Part shown: positions 55,194 through 64,000 of the stretch, one piece after another
How positions within the stretch are numbered: the stretch's first letter is position 1
Layout: each line of letters starts with the position of its first letter
Assembly: GCF_016756495.1 (NCBI RefSeq)
Contig: NZ_AP023243.1
Span: 1,726,001-1,790,000, forward strand
Direction of reading: 5' to 3'
DNA from: Mesorhizobium sp. 113-3-3
Lineage (GTDB): Bacteria; Pseudomonadota; Alphaproteobacteria; Rhizobiales; Rhizobiaceae
Length of the DNA stretch: 64,000 nucleotides
Position numbers and translations under genes: made by a program
Notes under the pieces: generated by a model
Databases searched by the model: none
What the model was told of the DNA's origin: nothing
Seen by the model: the letters and a program-made list of their open reading frames with translations, nothing else

Positions 55194-57800
55194 ATGAACC
55201 TTGAGAAATACTCCGAGCGCGTGCGCGGCTTCATCCAGTCGGCGCAGACCATGGCGCTTTCCCGCAATCACCAGCAGTTCACCCCCGAACATATTTTGAA
55301 GGTCCTCGTCGATGATGACGAGGGTCTGGCCGCATCGCTTATCGAACGCGCCGGCGGCAATGTCCGCGACGTCAAGCTCGGCGTCGAGACGGCGCTCGAG
55401 ACGATGCCGAAAGTCGAAGGCGGCAACGGCCAGCTCTATCTGGCGCAGCCGCTGGCCAAGGTGTTCTCCACCGCAGAAGAACTGGCCAAGAAGGCCGGCG
55501 ACAGCTTCGTCACCGTCGAGCGGCTGCTGCAGGCGCTCACCATGGAGAAGTCGGCCAAGACCGCCGACATACTGGCCAAGGCCGGCGTCACCGCGCAGGC
55601 GCTGAACCAGGTCATCAACGATGTCCGCAAGGGCCGCACCGCCGATTCGGCGAGTGCCGAGCAGGGCTATGATGCGCTGAAGAAATACGCGCGCGATCTC
55701 ACGGCTGATGCCCGCGCGGGCAAGCTGGACCCCGTGATTGGCCGCGACGACGAAATCCGCCGCACCATCCAGGTGCTGTCGCGGCGCACCAAGAACAATC
55801 CCGTGCTGATCGGCGAGCCCGGAGTCGGCAAGACGGCGATCGCCGAAGGCCTGGCGCTGCGCATCGTCAATGGCGACGTGCCGGAATCGCTGAAGGACAA
55901 GCAGCTGATGGCGCTCGACATGGGCGCACTGATCGCCGGCGCCAAATATCGCGGCGAGTTCGAGGAGCGCCTTAAGGCCGTGCTTTCGGAAGTCACCTCC
56001 GCCGCAGGCGGGATCATCCTGTTCATCGACGAGATGCACACGCTGGTCGGCGCCGGCAAGGCGGACGGCGCGATGGATGCGTCGAACCTTCTGAAGCCGG
56101 CGCTGGCGCGTGGCGAACTGCACTGCGTCGGCGCGACCACGCTCGATGAATACCGCAAGCATGTCGAAAAGGATCCTGCCCTTGCCCGGCGCTTCCAGCC
56201 CGTCTTCGTCGACGAGCCGACGGTGGAAGACACCGTCTCGATCCTGCGCGGCCTGAAGGAAAAATACGAGCAGCACCACAAGGTGCGTATCTCGGACTCG
56301 GCGCTGGTGGCGGCGGCGACGCTGTCCAACCGCTACATCGCCGACCGCTTCCTGCCGGACAAGGCGATTGACCTGGTGGACGAGGCCGCGTCGCGGCTCA
56401 GGATGCAGGTCGATTCCAAGCCCGAGGCGCTGGACGAGATCGACCGCCGCATCATGCAGCTCAAGATCGAGCGCGAGGCGCTGAAGGTCGAGACGGATGA
56501 TGCCTCGAAGGACCGGCTGGCCCGCCTGGAAAAGGAACTCGTCGGCCTCGAGGAGGAATCGACCGAGATCACCACCAAGTGGCAGGCCGAGAAGCAGAAG
56601 CTCGGGCTTGCCGCCGACTTGAAGAAGCAGCTCGACGAGGCGCGCAACGAGCTCGCCATTGCCCAGCGCAAAGGTGAGTTCCAGCGCGCCGGCGAACTTG
56701 CCTATGGCAAGATCCCGGAACTGGAAAAGAAGCTCAAGGAAGCCGAGGCCCAGGACGGCAAGGCCGGCATGGTCGAGGAAGTGGTCACGCCCGACCACGT
56801 CGCCCATATCGTCTCGCGCTGGACGGGCATTCCGGTCGACAAGATGCTCCAGGGCGAGCGCGACAAGCTGCTGCGCATGGAGGACGAGATCGGCAAGCGC
56901 GTCGTCGGCCAGGGCGAGGCGGTGCAGGCCGTTTCCAAGGCAGTGCGGCGCGCCCGTGCTGGCCTGCAGGATCCGAACCGGCCGATCGGCTCGTTCATCT
57001 TCCTGGGACCGACGGGTGTCGGCAAGACCGAGCTGACCAAGGCGCTGGCGAGCTTCCTGTTCGACGACGACAGCGCCATGGTGCGCATCGACATGTCGGA
57101 GTTTATGGAGAAGCACTCGGTCGCCCGGCTGATCGGCGCGCCTCCCGGCTATGTCGGCTATGAGGAAGGCGGCGCGCTGACCGAAGCGGTGCGGCGCCGG
57201 CCCTATCAGGTCGTGCTGTTCGACGAGATCGAGAAGGCGCATCCCGATGTCTTCAACGTGCTCCTGCAGGTGCTCGACGACGGCCGGCTCACCGATGGCC
57301 AGGGCCGCACGGTCGATTTCCGCAACACGCTGATCATCATGACGTCGAACCTTGGCGCCGAATATCTGGTCAATCTCGGGGAGGACCAGGATGTCGACGC
57401 CGTGCGCGACGAGGTGATGGGCGTGGTCAGGGCATCGTTCCGGCCGGAGTTCCTGAACCGCGTCGACGAGGTGATCCTGTTCCACCGGCTGCGCCGCAAG
57501 GACATGGACCGCATCGTCGAGATCCAGCTCAAAAGGCTGGAAAGCCTGCTTGTCGATCGCAAGATCACGCTGTCGCTGGATCACGAGGCGATCGAGTGGC
57601 TGGCGGCCAAGGGCTACGACCCGGCCTATGGCGCGCGGCCGCTGAAGCGGGTGATGCAGAAGGAACTGCAGGACCCGCTGGCGGAGAAGATCCTGCTCGG
57701 CGAGATTCTCGATGGTTCGACGGTCAAGGTCACGTCCGGTTCCGACCGGCTGAACTTCCGCTCGAAGCCGACGGTCGTCGCGACTGAAGCGGCGGCCTGA
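55194..57800 (+). CDS. clpB: ATP-dependent disaggregase ClpB
   Basis: Protein disaggregase that works with DnaK. 868 residues. N-terminal double Clp-N repeats, NBD1 with Walker [10 protein letters not shown] and Walker [14 protein letters not shown], a coiled-coil middle domain (about 400-525, typical of ClpB and absent from ClpA), and NBD2 with Walker [10 protein letters not shown] and [21 protein letters not shown] ribosome site. Preceded by a heat-shock promoter and followed by a strong terminator, so it is a single-gene unit. Confidence 0.98.
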   Translation: MNLEKYSERVRGFIQSAQTMALSRNHQQFTPEHILKVLVDDDEGLAASLIERAGGNVRDVKLGVETALETMPKVEGGNGQLYLAQPLAKVFSTAEELAKKAGDSFVTVERLLQALTMEKSAKTADILAKAGVTAQALNQVINDVRKGRTADSASAEQGYDALKKYARDLTADARAGKLDPVIGRDDEIRRTIQVLSRRTKNNPVLIGEPGVGKTAIAEGLALRIVNGDVPESLKDKQLMALDMGALIAGAKYRGEFEERLKAVLSEVTSAAGGIILFIDEMHTLVGAGKADGAMDASNLLKPALARGELHCVGATTLDEYRKHVEKDPALARRFQPVFVDEPTVEDTVSILRGLKEKYEQHHKVRISDSALVAAATLSNRYIADRFLPDKAIDLVDEAASRLRMQVDSKPEALDEIDRRIMQLKIEREALKVETDDASKDRLARLEKELVGLEEESTEITTKWQAEKQKLGLAADLKKQLDEARNELAIAQRKGEFQRAGELAYGKIPELEKKLKEAEAQDGKAGMVEEVVTPDHVAHIVSRWTGIPVDKMLQGERDKLLRMEDEIGKRVVGQGEAVQAVSKAVRRARAGLQDPNRPIGSFIFLGPTGVGKTELTKALASFLFDDDSAMVRIDMSEFMEKHSVARLIGAPPGYVGYEEGGALTEAVRRRPYQVVLFDEIEKAHPDVFNVLLQVLDDGRLTDGQGRTVDFRNTLIIMTSNLGAEYLVNLGEDQDVDAVRDEVMGVVRASFRPEFLNRVDEVILFHRLRRKDMDRIVEIQLKRLESLLVDRKITLSLDHEAIEWLAAKGYDPAYGARPLKRVMQKELQDPLAEKILLGEILDGSTVKVTSGSDRLNFRSKPTVVATEAAA

Positions 57801-57805
57801 TTTTC

Positions 57806-57840
57806 AACGCCGCGCGTCTACCCTGGACGCGCGGCGTTTT
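57806..57840 (+). terminator. intrinsic terminator after clpB
   Basis: AACGCCGCGCGTC pairs perfectly with GACGCGCGGCGTT (13 bases) around TACCCTG, followed by TTTT. Confidence 0.92.
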
Positions 57841-57859
57841 CATAAGTGATTGGGGGCGG

Positions 57860-58222
57860 ATGACGCTGGACGACTACAACGGCTTCTGCGCTTCGCTGCC
57901 CGCGGCGAACCACGTCGTCCAATGGGGCGGCGCCCATGTCTGGAAGGTCGGGACCAAGATGTTTGCGATCGGCGGCTGGGATCAGGGCCAGCAGCTCTTC
58001 GTCACCTTCAAATGTTCCGACATTGCCTATGACGTGCTGAAGGAACAGCCGGGCCTGCGGCCCGCGCCTTACCTTGCCTCGCGCGGCATGAAATGGATCC
58101 AGCGTCGGACAAGCCAGAGCATGGATGATGGCGCACTGAGGGACTATTTGCGCGAGAGCCATCGCCTTGTCGCCCTGAAGCTGACCAAGCAGGCGCGCAA
58201 GGAATTGGGACTCGCAAGCTAA
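57860..58222 (+). CDS. MmcQ/YjbR family protein
   Basis: 120 residues. It begins MTLDDYNGFCASLPAANHVVQWGGAHVWKVGTKMFAI and has the CyaY-like MmcQ/YjbR fold pattern (LFVTFKCSDIAYDVLKEQPG, ASRGMKWIQ, LRESHRLVALKLTKQARKEL). Family members may bind DNA, but the role is unproven. ATG at 57860 follows GGGGGCGG. Between the clpB terminator and an L,D-transpeptidase gene, and probably independent of both. Confidence 0.85.
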   Translation: MTLDDYNGFCASLPAANHVVQWGGAHVWKVGTKMFAIGGWDQGQQLFVTFKCSDIAYDVLKEQPGLRPAPYLASRGMKWIQRRTSQSMDDGALRDYLRESHRLVALKLTKQARKELGLAS

Positions 58223-58370
58223 CTAGTATTCGTCGGTACGCCGAAAAACCGCCATCTTCATGCCCGGTTCATATTGGAACCATAGGGTGGGGTAACTGGT
58301 TTGCTGGCGAAGGGTTCGCCCAGCGAACAATGCCGGGCGGCGGCAATTACGGACCGGAGAGTTGGCCACG

Positions 58371-59888
58371 ATGTTCCGCACGATTTTTGCCCTTTCGGCA
58401 CTTGCCACCGGGCTTATGCCTTTCGGTGCGCTTGCCGCGCCGACACAGGACAATGCGCCAAGGGTTGTCCGCGCCGCCAAGGACGGCGGAATTCTTGTCG
58501 CGCAGGACGGGAATCTGGACATCTACTACGACGCCCGCGGCAATCGCGTCATCGTCGATGCGGATACCGGCAAGGTCATCGCTATCCAGCCGCCGCAGAC
58601 ACGGCTTGACCGCCGTGCGCTGCGCCGCGAGACGAGGCTGCGCGAGTTGGGCCGGGCTCCCGCCGACGATGACCGCTACTATCTCGACGATCCGCAAGAC
58701 ATGGCGCGGTTCCGCCGCAAGCAGTTGGAAGAGGAAGGCCGGGTAATCCCGCCGCCGGCGGACGAATATGACCCCAATGGCGACAATTCGGTCGAAGCCT
58801 ATCCGCCGGCGCCGCAAGACGACGGCAGCTACGACAACAGCTATCCCGATGCGCCGCAGCCGGCAAAGCCGCGCACAATCAAGCGCCAGCCGCTGAACGA
58901 GGCCGCGATAGACCCTGTGCAGCCGGACGTGGAGCAGGTCAATCCGGACGCGCAGGCTTCCCTGCCGCCGGACACTGGCGGCAAGGCCGCCGTCGATCCG
59001 TCGCTGTCGCTCGGCGTACGCCAGGACGTGGCGGCGCTGCAGGTGCTGCTCGACCGCGGCGGCGCTTCGCCGGGCGTGATTGACGGGCGCTTCGGCTCGA
59101 ATGTCGACAAGGCCTTGGCCGCCTATAACCAGATCAACGGCAGCAGCCTGAAATCGACGGACGCGGTCGGTATCCAGGCGGCACTCGCGCAATCAGGCGG
59201 CGATGCTTTCGCCAGTTACACCATCACAGCGGAAGATGCGGCTGGCCCCTATGTCGCCTCGATCCCGGAAGACTACGGCCAGAAGGCGCAGCTCAACTGC
59301 ATGTGCTACACCTCCGTCACCGAGGCGCTGGCGGAGCGCTTCCACATGGACGAGAACTATCTGAAGTCGATCAACAAGGGCCTCGATTTCAATCGTCCCG
59401 GCACGATCGTCAAGGTCGCCAATTTCGGCAAGCTGGTCTCGACGCCGGTCGCGCGCATCGTCGCCGACAAGACCAAGAAGGAAGTGTACGCCTACGATGC
59501 GGGCGGCAAGCTGGTCGCGGCCTATCCCGCGACCATCGGCTCGGCCGATACGCCGTCGCCCACCGGGATACACGCCGTGTCGCGCATCGCGCTCGATCCC
59601 AACTACACCTACAATCCGAACATCAACTTCAAGCAGGGCCAGAACGACAAGATTCTGACCATTCCGCCGGGCCCGAACGGCCCGGTCGGCTCTGTGTGGA
59701 TCGCCCTGGACAAGCCGACCTACGGCATCCACGGAACGCCCGAGCCGTCGAAGATCGGCAAGACCGAAAGCCATGGCTGCGTGCGCCTGACCAACTGGGA
59801 CGCGCGCGAGCTCGCCAAGCTGGTTTCGCCCGGCGTCACCGTGGAGTTTGTCGGCGGACCTTCAGCCGATGATTTTGCGCAGCAATGA
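58371..59888 (+). CDS. L,D-transpeptidase (YkuD) with peptidoglycan-binding domain
   Basis: About 505 residues, a cell-wall cross-linking or protein-attaching enzyme. Signal peptide (about 1-22); an acidic/proline-rich stretch (about 110-195); PG_binding_1 (about 210-265, with LGVRQDVAALQVLLDRGGASPGVIDGRFGSN); a LysM-like segment (about 300-345); then the YkuD domain (about 355-495) with catalytic Cys470 in SHGCVRLTNWDARELAKL. ATG at 58371, preceded by GGAGAG; a TTG 3 codons earlier is in frame. Its last 27 bases overlap the convergent TMEM175-like gene. Confidence 0.92.
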   Translation: MFRTIFALSALATGLMPFGALAAPTQDNAPRVVRAAKDGGILVAQDGNLDIYYDARGNRVIVDADTGKVIAIQPPQTRLDRRALRRETRLRELGRAPADDDRYYLDDPQDMARFRRKQLEEEGRVIPPPADEYDPNGDNSVEAYPPAPQDDGSYDNSYPDAPQPAKPRTIKRQPLNEAAIDPVQPDVEQVNPDAQASLPPDTGGKAAVDPSLSLGVRQDVAALQVLLDRGGASPGVIDGRFGSNVDKALAAYNQINGSSLKSTDAVGIQAALAQSGGDAFASYTITAEDAAGPYVASIPEDYGQKAQLNCMCYTSVTEALAERFHMDENYLKSINKGLDFNRPGTIVKVANFGKLVSTPVARIVADKTKKEVYAYDAGGKLVAAYPATIGSADTPSPTGIHAVSRIALDPNYTYNPNINFKQGQNDKILTIPPGPNGPVGSVWIALDKPTYGIHGTPEPSKIGKTESHGCVRLTNWDARELAKLVSPGVTVEFVGGPSADDFAQQ

Positions 59889-60494
59889 GCCGCGCAGCGC
59901 GGTGGCGTAGATCATCTGCACCACCAGGATGAAGCCGACGCTGAGCAGCGGGGTGATCAGGCAGAGTGCGGCACCGATCGCCCACAGGATCTGCGCCTTG
60001 ACGATGCGCAGATAGACCGTGCGCTTCGTTTCAGTATCCACGTCTTCGGCGACAAAGCCGTTCTTCTCCGCATAGCGCCAACTGGCGAACAGCGTGACGC
60101 CGAGCATCAGCAGGTTAAGCCAGTAAACCAGCACCGCGGTCCTGAATTCGAGGAAGTCCGCCAGGAGGTCGGTCGAGAACGGCAAGAGCGCGATGAAGGC
60201 GAGGAAGCAGAGATTCAGCGTGGCAAGCCGCCTGTCGGATTTGGCGATCAGCCCATGCTGCGCCTGCTGGCCGAACCAGAAGATGGTCAGCGTCAGGAAG
60301 CTCAAGGCATAAGTCAGGAAGCGCGGTGCCAGTGCCGCAATGGCGGCAAGCAGATCGTGCTCGGAATGCACGGTTTCATGCGCCGGCACCCTGATCTCGA
60401 GCACGATGAGCGTGAGCGCGATGGCAAAGACGCCGTCGGTGATGCCGACAATGCGGCCGCGTCCTTCCGCTGACGCTTCGAGTGGACGTTTCAT
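59862..60494 (-). CDS. TMEM175 family (DUF1211) potassium-channel-like membrane protein
   Basis: 210 residues with six hydrophobic helices. The first helix has GRIVGITDGVFAIALTLIVLEI, the place of the RxxxFSD selectivity motif of TMEM175 channels; here the Phe and Ser are Ile and Thr, so ion selectivity is uncertain. Single-copy bacterial members are half of the animal protein and assemble as tetramers. Its 3' end overlaps the convergent L,D-transpeptidase gene by 27 bases. Confidence 0.82.
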   Translation of the reverse strand: MKRPLEASAEGRGRIVGITDGVFAIALTLIVLEIRVPAHETVHSEHDLLAAIAALAPRFLTYALSFLTLTIFWFGQQAQHGLIAKSDRRLATLNLCFLAFIALLPFSTDLLADFLEFRTAVLVYWLNLLMLGVTLFASWRYAEKNGFVAEDVDTETKRTVYLRIVKAQILWAIGAALCLITPLLSVGFILVVQMIYATALRGSLLRKIIG

Positions 60495-60647
60495 TGATTT
60501 TCCCCCGGCTGCCGTTTTCCGGAAAACCTAGCATGACTGCCGGCGTTTGCATCCGGACAGGACGCATCCTGGCCAATTGGCTGGTTTCAAGGACTGCAAG
60601 CTGCTGGCCGGTTGTTGCCGGCGCGCTTGGGGTCTAAGCAAGGTGTC

Positions 60648-62222
60648 ATGCATTCGCCAAACGAAGCCGCCGCAGTCCCGCTGATCAGCCCGGTCACGAA
60701 CGGAACCTTTTGTCCGCAATCGCAGCGGCGATTCGTCTTGATCGCGGCGATCCTGGCCTCGGCGCTCGGCTTCATCGACGGTTCGATCTTGGCCATCGCC
60801 ATGCCGGCGATCCGCGTCAACCTCGGCGCCAGTCTTGCCGAGGCGCAATGGATCTCCAATGGCTATGCCTTGACGCTTTCGGCGCTGATCCTCGCCGGCG
60901 GCGCCGCCGGCGACCGGTTCGGGCTGCGCCGCGCCTTCGTGGCCGGCATCGCGCTGTTCATCGTTGCCTCGCTCGCCTGTGCGCTTGCGCCGAATGCTGT
61001 CGTGCTGATTGCGTTTCGCGCCCTCCAGGGTATCGGCGCGGCGATCATGGTGCCGGGCAGTTTGGCCATCATCGCCAAGGCCTACCCGAAAAAGGAACGC
61101 GGCCGCGCAATCGGCATCTGGGCAGCGGCCTCGGCGCTGACCACGGCCCTCGGGCCGGTGCTCGGCGGCCTGGTGCTGTCGGCTTTCGGCGACGGCATCT
61201 GGCGGGCGATCTTCGCCGTCAACCTGCCGCTCGGCCTGATCTCGATCTACCTGCTGCTGGTCAAGATTCCGGCCGATGCAGCGACCGAAAAACGCAGCCT
61301 CGATCTCGGCGGTGGCGCGCTCGCGACATTGGCCTTCGGCGCGCTCGCCTATGGGCTGACCTCGATGAGTTCGAGCGGCGAGGACCACATGGCCGGGCCG
61401 AGCATTGCCGCCGGTGCGGTGTTGCTTGTCGTCTTCATCCTGTTCGAACGGCGGCAGCGCGAGCCGATGATCGACCTCTGCCTGTTTCGCATCGGCGCTT
61501 TTGCCGGCGCCAATGTGGCGACCTTCTTCCTTTACTTCGCGCTGTCGGCCAATCTTTTCTATCTGCCGATGCTGCTGATCGCCGGCTGGGGGCTGAGCAC
61601 GGCCGAGGTCGGCTTCATCTTCCTGCCGTTGTCGGCATCGATCGCGCTTCTGTCGGGACCGGTCGGCCAGTTGTCGGACCGGATCGGGCCGCGTTTCCCG
61701 ATCGCCTGCGGCAGCCTGATCGTGGCTTTCGCCTTCACTGGACTTGCTTTGCTCAGTCATGCCGGCATTCACCATTTCTGGACCGGAATATTTCCGCTGA
61801 TGGCGCTGATGGGCCTCGGCATGGCCCTGGTCGTCTCACCGCTGTCGACGGCGATCATGACGGCGGTGGAAGACAAGGATACCGGAGCAGCCTCCGGCAT
61901 CAACAACGCCGTGTCGCGCATTGGCGGCCTGATCGCGGTGGCGGCGATGGGATCGCTTGCCACCTGGGTCTATTCAACAATGCTCGACACCAGCGTCAGG
62001 CCGGGCATCCCAGGTTTTGGCGAACCGGTATTGGCATCCCTGCCACCTGAACTCGAAGCAACGCGGCTTGCCGCTAGCGACATGGCTTTTTTTGCCGTAT
62101 CCGTGACGACCGCCGTGCTTTGCCTGCTTGCCGCGATCATCGCCTGGATGACCGTTTCAGGTCAGGCGCTGCCCTGGCCGCGCCGGGCCGATGAATCGTC
62201 GGCCGATTCGTCTCGACCCTGA
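60648..62222 (+). CDS. DHA2 family MFS efflux transporter (EmrB/QacA type)
   Basis: About 524 residues with 14 hydrophobic helices. GFIDGSILAIAMPAIRVNLGAS in helix 1, GDRFGLRRAFVAGIALFIVAS (motif A) in loop 2-3, ALTTALGPVLGGLVLSAFG (motif C) and a long central loop fit DHA2. ATG at 60648, preceded by AAGG. No adaptor (EmrA) gene is adjacent. Substrate unknown; DNA upstream is shared with the TMEM175-like gene as a divergent promoter region. Confidence 0.9.
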   Translation: MHSPNEAAAVPLISPVTNGTFCPQSQRRFVLIAAILASALGFIDGSILAIAMPAIRVNLGASLAEAQWISNGYALTLSALILAGGAAGDRFGLRRAFVAGIALFIVASLACALAPNAVVLIAFRALQGIGAAIMVPGSLAIIAKAYPKKERGRAIGIWAAASALTTALGPVLGGLVLSAFGDGIWRAIFAVNLPLGLISIYLLLVKIPADAATEKRSLDLGGGALATLAFGALAYGLTSMSSSGEDHMAGPSIAAGAVLLVVFILFERRQREPMIDLCLFRIGAFAGANVATFFLYFALSANLFYLPMLLIAGWGLSTAEVGFIFLPLSASIALLSGPVGQLSDRIGPRFPIACGSLIVAFAFTGLALLSHAGIHHFWTGIFPLMALMGLGMALVVSPLSTAIMTAVEDKDTGAASGINNAVSRIGGLIAVAAMGSLATWVYSTMLDTSVRPGIPGFGEPVLASLPPELEATRLAASDMAFFAVSVTTAVLCLLAAIIAWMTVSGQALPWPRRADESSADSSRP

Positions 62223-62249
62223 TTCGCCTATGTCGGGATCTGTCGAGGC

Positions 62250-64000
62250 TCAGCCCTCGATCTTGGCGCTCGCAACCTTAAGCGAATTGCCGTCTTCCTG
62301 CTTCAGCAGATCGTCGATGCGCTCGCGCTCGCGCTTGAAGGCGACGAGGTCGTCGCCCTTCAGTACCTTGCCGACGGGCAGGCGGACACGCATGGGGTCG
62401 ACCTTGGTGCCGTTGACGATCAGCTCGTAGTGAAGGTGCGGGCCGGTGGCAAGGCCGGTCTGGCCGAGATAGCCGATGGTCTGGCCCTGGCGCACGCGCA
62501 TGCCGGGCTCGATGCCTTTGGCAAAGGCGCTCTGGTGATTGTAGGAGGTCTCGTAGCCATTGGCATGACGGATGATGATCTGCTTGCCGTAACCGCCGGC
62601 CCAGCCCACCTTCTCGACGACGCCATTGCCGGCGGCGATGATCGGCGTACCGATCGGAGCTGCCCAGTCGACGCCGGTATGCATGCGGACATAGCCGAGG
62701 ATCGGATGCCTGCGGGCGCCGAACCCAGAGCGGAACTTTCCGGCGGGCAGCGGATTGCGCAGCAGGAACTGCTGGGCGCTCGATCCGTCCTCATCGAAAT
62801 AGTCGGTGCTGCCATCCTCCATCTGGAAGCGGTAGAAGTTGCGCGTCGTGCCGCCGAATGTCGCCGAGACGTAGAGAAGTTCGGAATTGTCCGATGTCTG
62901 GTCGTCGCCGTCGGGCTGCGAGAACAGCACTTCGAGGCGGTCGGAAGGATTGAGCCGGGACTGGAAGTCGACATCGGATGCCAGGAGCTTGATCAGCCGC
63001 TGGGTCATCGCTTTGGACATTCCGTAGGAATAGGCTGCGCGGTAGATGCCGTCATAGACATTGGGCAGGTTGCCACGCACCACGACCGGTGCCGACGAAT
63101 CGTCGAACGCCGTCAAAAGTTCGGGATTCGGCTCCGGTTCCTGCGCCGGCACATATTGGCCGCGATCGTCGAGCGCGATGGTGACGATATGCGTGGTCTT
63201 GTCGTAGACGCTGGTGCGCACGACCTTGGCGGCGTCGCCGTGAACCTCGAGGCCGACGCGCAGCACGGTTCCAGCCTTCAACGTCGGTGCGTTCAGGAGT
63301 TTGGCGATCGCTTCGGCCATGCCGGTGGCGTCATCGCCCGTATAGCCTGAATCGGCAAAGGCCTCGGTGAGGTCGGTGTCCTTGGTGAAGGGAATGATTT
63401 CTTCGGCGAAAGCCGGCGCCTGGTCGTCAGTCGCAGCCCGCTGCGACACCGAGACGTTTTCCGGCACGATCTTGACGTCATAGGAGCCGGCCATCGATTC
63501 GGCGAACGCTTCGCCGAATCGCTGCGGATCGACATAGTGGAGTGAAGCGACCTGGACGGCGCCGTCGCTGAGATCGGTGCCGGCCTCGCGCACCACCTTT
63601 TCCACCTCGTCGGCGGACAGATCGCTCTTTTCGTCGAAGGAGGCCGTCTCGATGGGGAAGTCGACGGTCTTCAGGCTCATCTCGCTTTCGACCTTCGCGC
63701 CATAGATCTGGCCGGAGGCGGCGGAGGCCGTCGCCGGTTGCGCCGGAGCGTCGTCACCGTCGTCGCCGAACACCTGCATCGGATCGAAAGGCGGGTAGGG
63801 CCGGCTGGTGGTGTGGCCCGCGGCGAGCGCCATCTTGATCTGTACGAAAGGCATTGTGTGGATGACGTCACGGTCGCCGACCTTGGTGACCATCGACACT
63901 TCCATACGGCGGCGGTCCTTGGCCTTGGCGATCTGACGCGGCGCCACCAGCCTGGTCGTCTTGGCCACCTCGCCGGAATCGCCATTGCTGGCAAGGCCGA
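62250..64000 (-). CDS. M23 family metallopeptidase (5' truncated)
   Basis: Zinc endopeptidase acting on peptidoglycan crosslinks. The gene runs off the right edge; more than 580 residues are present. The M23 domain in the C-terminal third has HPILGYVRMHTGVDWAAPIGTPI (His and Asp ligands), GNGVVEKVGWAGGYGKQI and the HxH motif in TGPHLHYELIVNG. The long upstream part includes an acidic linker and a CsgG/LysM-like helical region of unclear family. A GTG at 63968 would be internal; the frame is open upstream. Convergent with the DHA2 gene. Confidence 0.87.
   Translation of the reverse strand, partial: GLASNGDSGEVAKTTRLVAPRQIAKAKDRRRMEVSMVTKVGDRDVIHTMPFVQIKMALAAGHTTSRPYPPFDPMQVFGDDGDDAPAQPATASAASGQIYGAKVESEMSLKTVDFPIETASFDEKSDLSADEVEKVVREAGTDLSDGAVQVASLHYVDPQRFGEAFAESMAGSYDVKIVPENVSVSQRAATDDQAPAFAEEIIPFTKDTDLTEAFADSGYTGDDATGMAEAIAKLLNAPTLKAGTVLRVGLEVHGDAAKVVRTSVYDKTTHIVTIALDDRGQYVPAQEPEPNPELLTAFDDSSAPVVVRGNLPNVYDGIYRAAYSYGMSKAMTQRLIKLLASDVDFQSRLNPSDRLEVLFSQPDGDDQTSDNSELLYVSATFGGTTRNFYRFQMEDGSTDYFDEDGSSAQQFLLRNPLPAGKFRSGFGARRHPILGYVRMHTGVDWAAPIGTPIIAAGNGVVEKVGWAGGYGKQIIIRHANGYETSYNHQSAFAKGIEPGMRVRQGQTIGYLGQTGLATGPHLHYELIVNGTKVDPMRVRLPVGKVLKGDDLVAFKRERERIDDLLKQEDGNSLKVASAKIEG

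Noticed and set aside
54798..57584. 928-codon minus-strand frame opposite clpB
   Set aside because: Antisense to ClpB and made up of Asp/Leu/Arg-biased sequence, a typical shadow.

Overview
The window is a GC-rich, densely coding stretch of a chromosome from a rhizobial alphaproteobacterium, most likely Mesorhizobium or a close relative (Phyllobacteriaceae). This rests on gene families and gene order typical of Hyphomicrobiales (lysC-ptsP-prfA-prmC-DUF4167-clpB, secA next to a parvulin and argJ, etfBA next to a 3-hydroxybutyryl-CoA dehydrogenase), on an alphaproteobacterial SigF/NrsF pair, on an iron-responsive operator of the RirA type, and on an intergenic element resembling rhizobial mosaic repeats. 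The genus is inferred. I see no transposase, integrase, phage gene, CRISPR array or rRNA. There is one tRNA, tRNA-Leu(CAA).

Layout. 1-1.3 kb: end of a glycerol-3-phosphate importer (ugpE, ugpC). 1.4-5.3 kb: a ferric-iron ABC importer on the minus strand with a hairpin after the binding-protein gene and a TGA-N9-TCA box upstream. 5.5-8.9 kb: ECF sigma factor with its NrsF-type membrane anti-sigma factor, then a three-PAS diguanylate cyclase. 8.9-13.6 kb: minus-strand energy-metabolism cluster (hbd, etfA, etfB, rhomboid protease, cobalamin adenosyltransferase, HIG1-type protein). 13.6-24 kb: mixed functions (SDR, YihY, DMT transporter, GluQ-RS, base-excision glycosylase, HNH nuclease, DsbB, YqaA, tRNA-Leu, and a flippase plus FemAB/CelD-like acetyltransferase with a possible small membrane-protein gene after it). 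24-38 kb: conserved core (secA, parvulin, argJ, GNAT, mutT, comF, glutaredoxin, nitrilase, DUF1178), interrupted at 28.1-31.4 kb by a TetR/MFS efflux pair and a caspase-like protein, and containing a lone Flp pilin. 38-42 kb: a regulated accessory block of two winged-helix regulators, a DMT transporter, and a two-component flavin monooxygenase with its flavin reductase. 42-48 kb: ubiG, a glycolipid-binding-domain protein, a second diguanylate cyclase and a CHASE3 hybrid histidine kinase. 48-58 kb: lysC, ptsP, prfA, prmC, DUF4167 and heat-shock clpB. 58-64 kb: MmcQ-like protein, L,D-transpeptidase, TMEM175-like channel, DHA2 efflux pump and an M23 peptidase running off the right edge.

How parts fit. 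UgpE/UgpC and the Fbp-like genes import phosphate esters and iron. Hbd, EtfA and EtfB link beta-oxidation or butyrate-type metabolism to the respiratory chain. PrfA and PrmC are a release factor and the enzyme that methylates its GGQ motif. PtsP opens the nitrogen PTS phosphorelay. The two diguanylate cyclases differ in their product-inhibition site, so they may be regulated differently. The cell-envelope genes (LDT, M23, flippase/acetyltransferase, YihY) are scattered. No wholly novel multi-gene system is evident. The most informative signals are regulatory: candidate RirA, SigF, RpoH, TetR and MarR-type sites in front of the genes they should control, and several intergenic palindromic elements.
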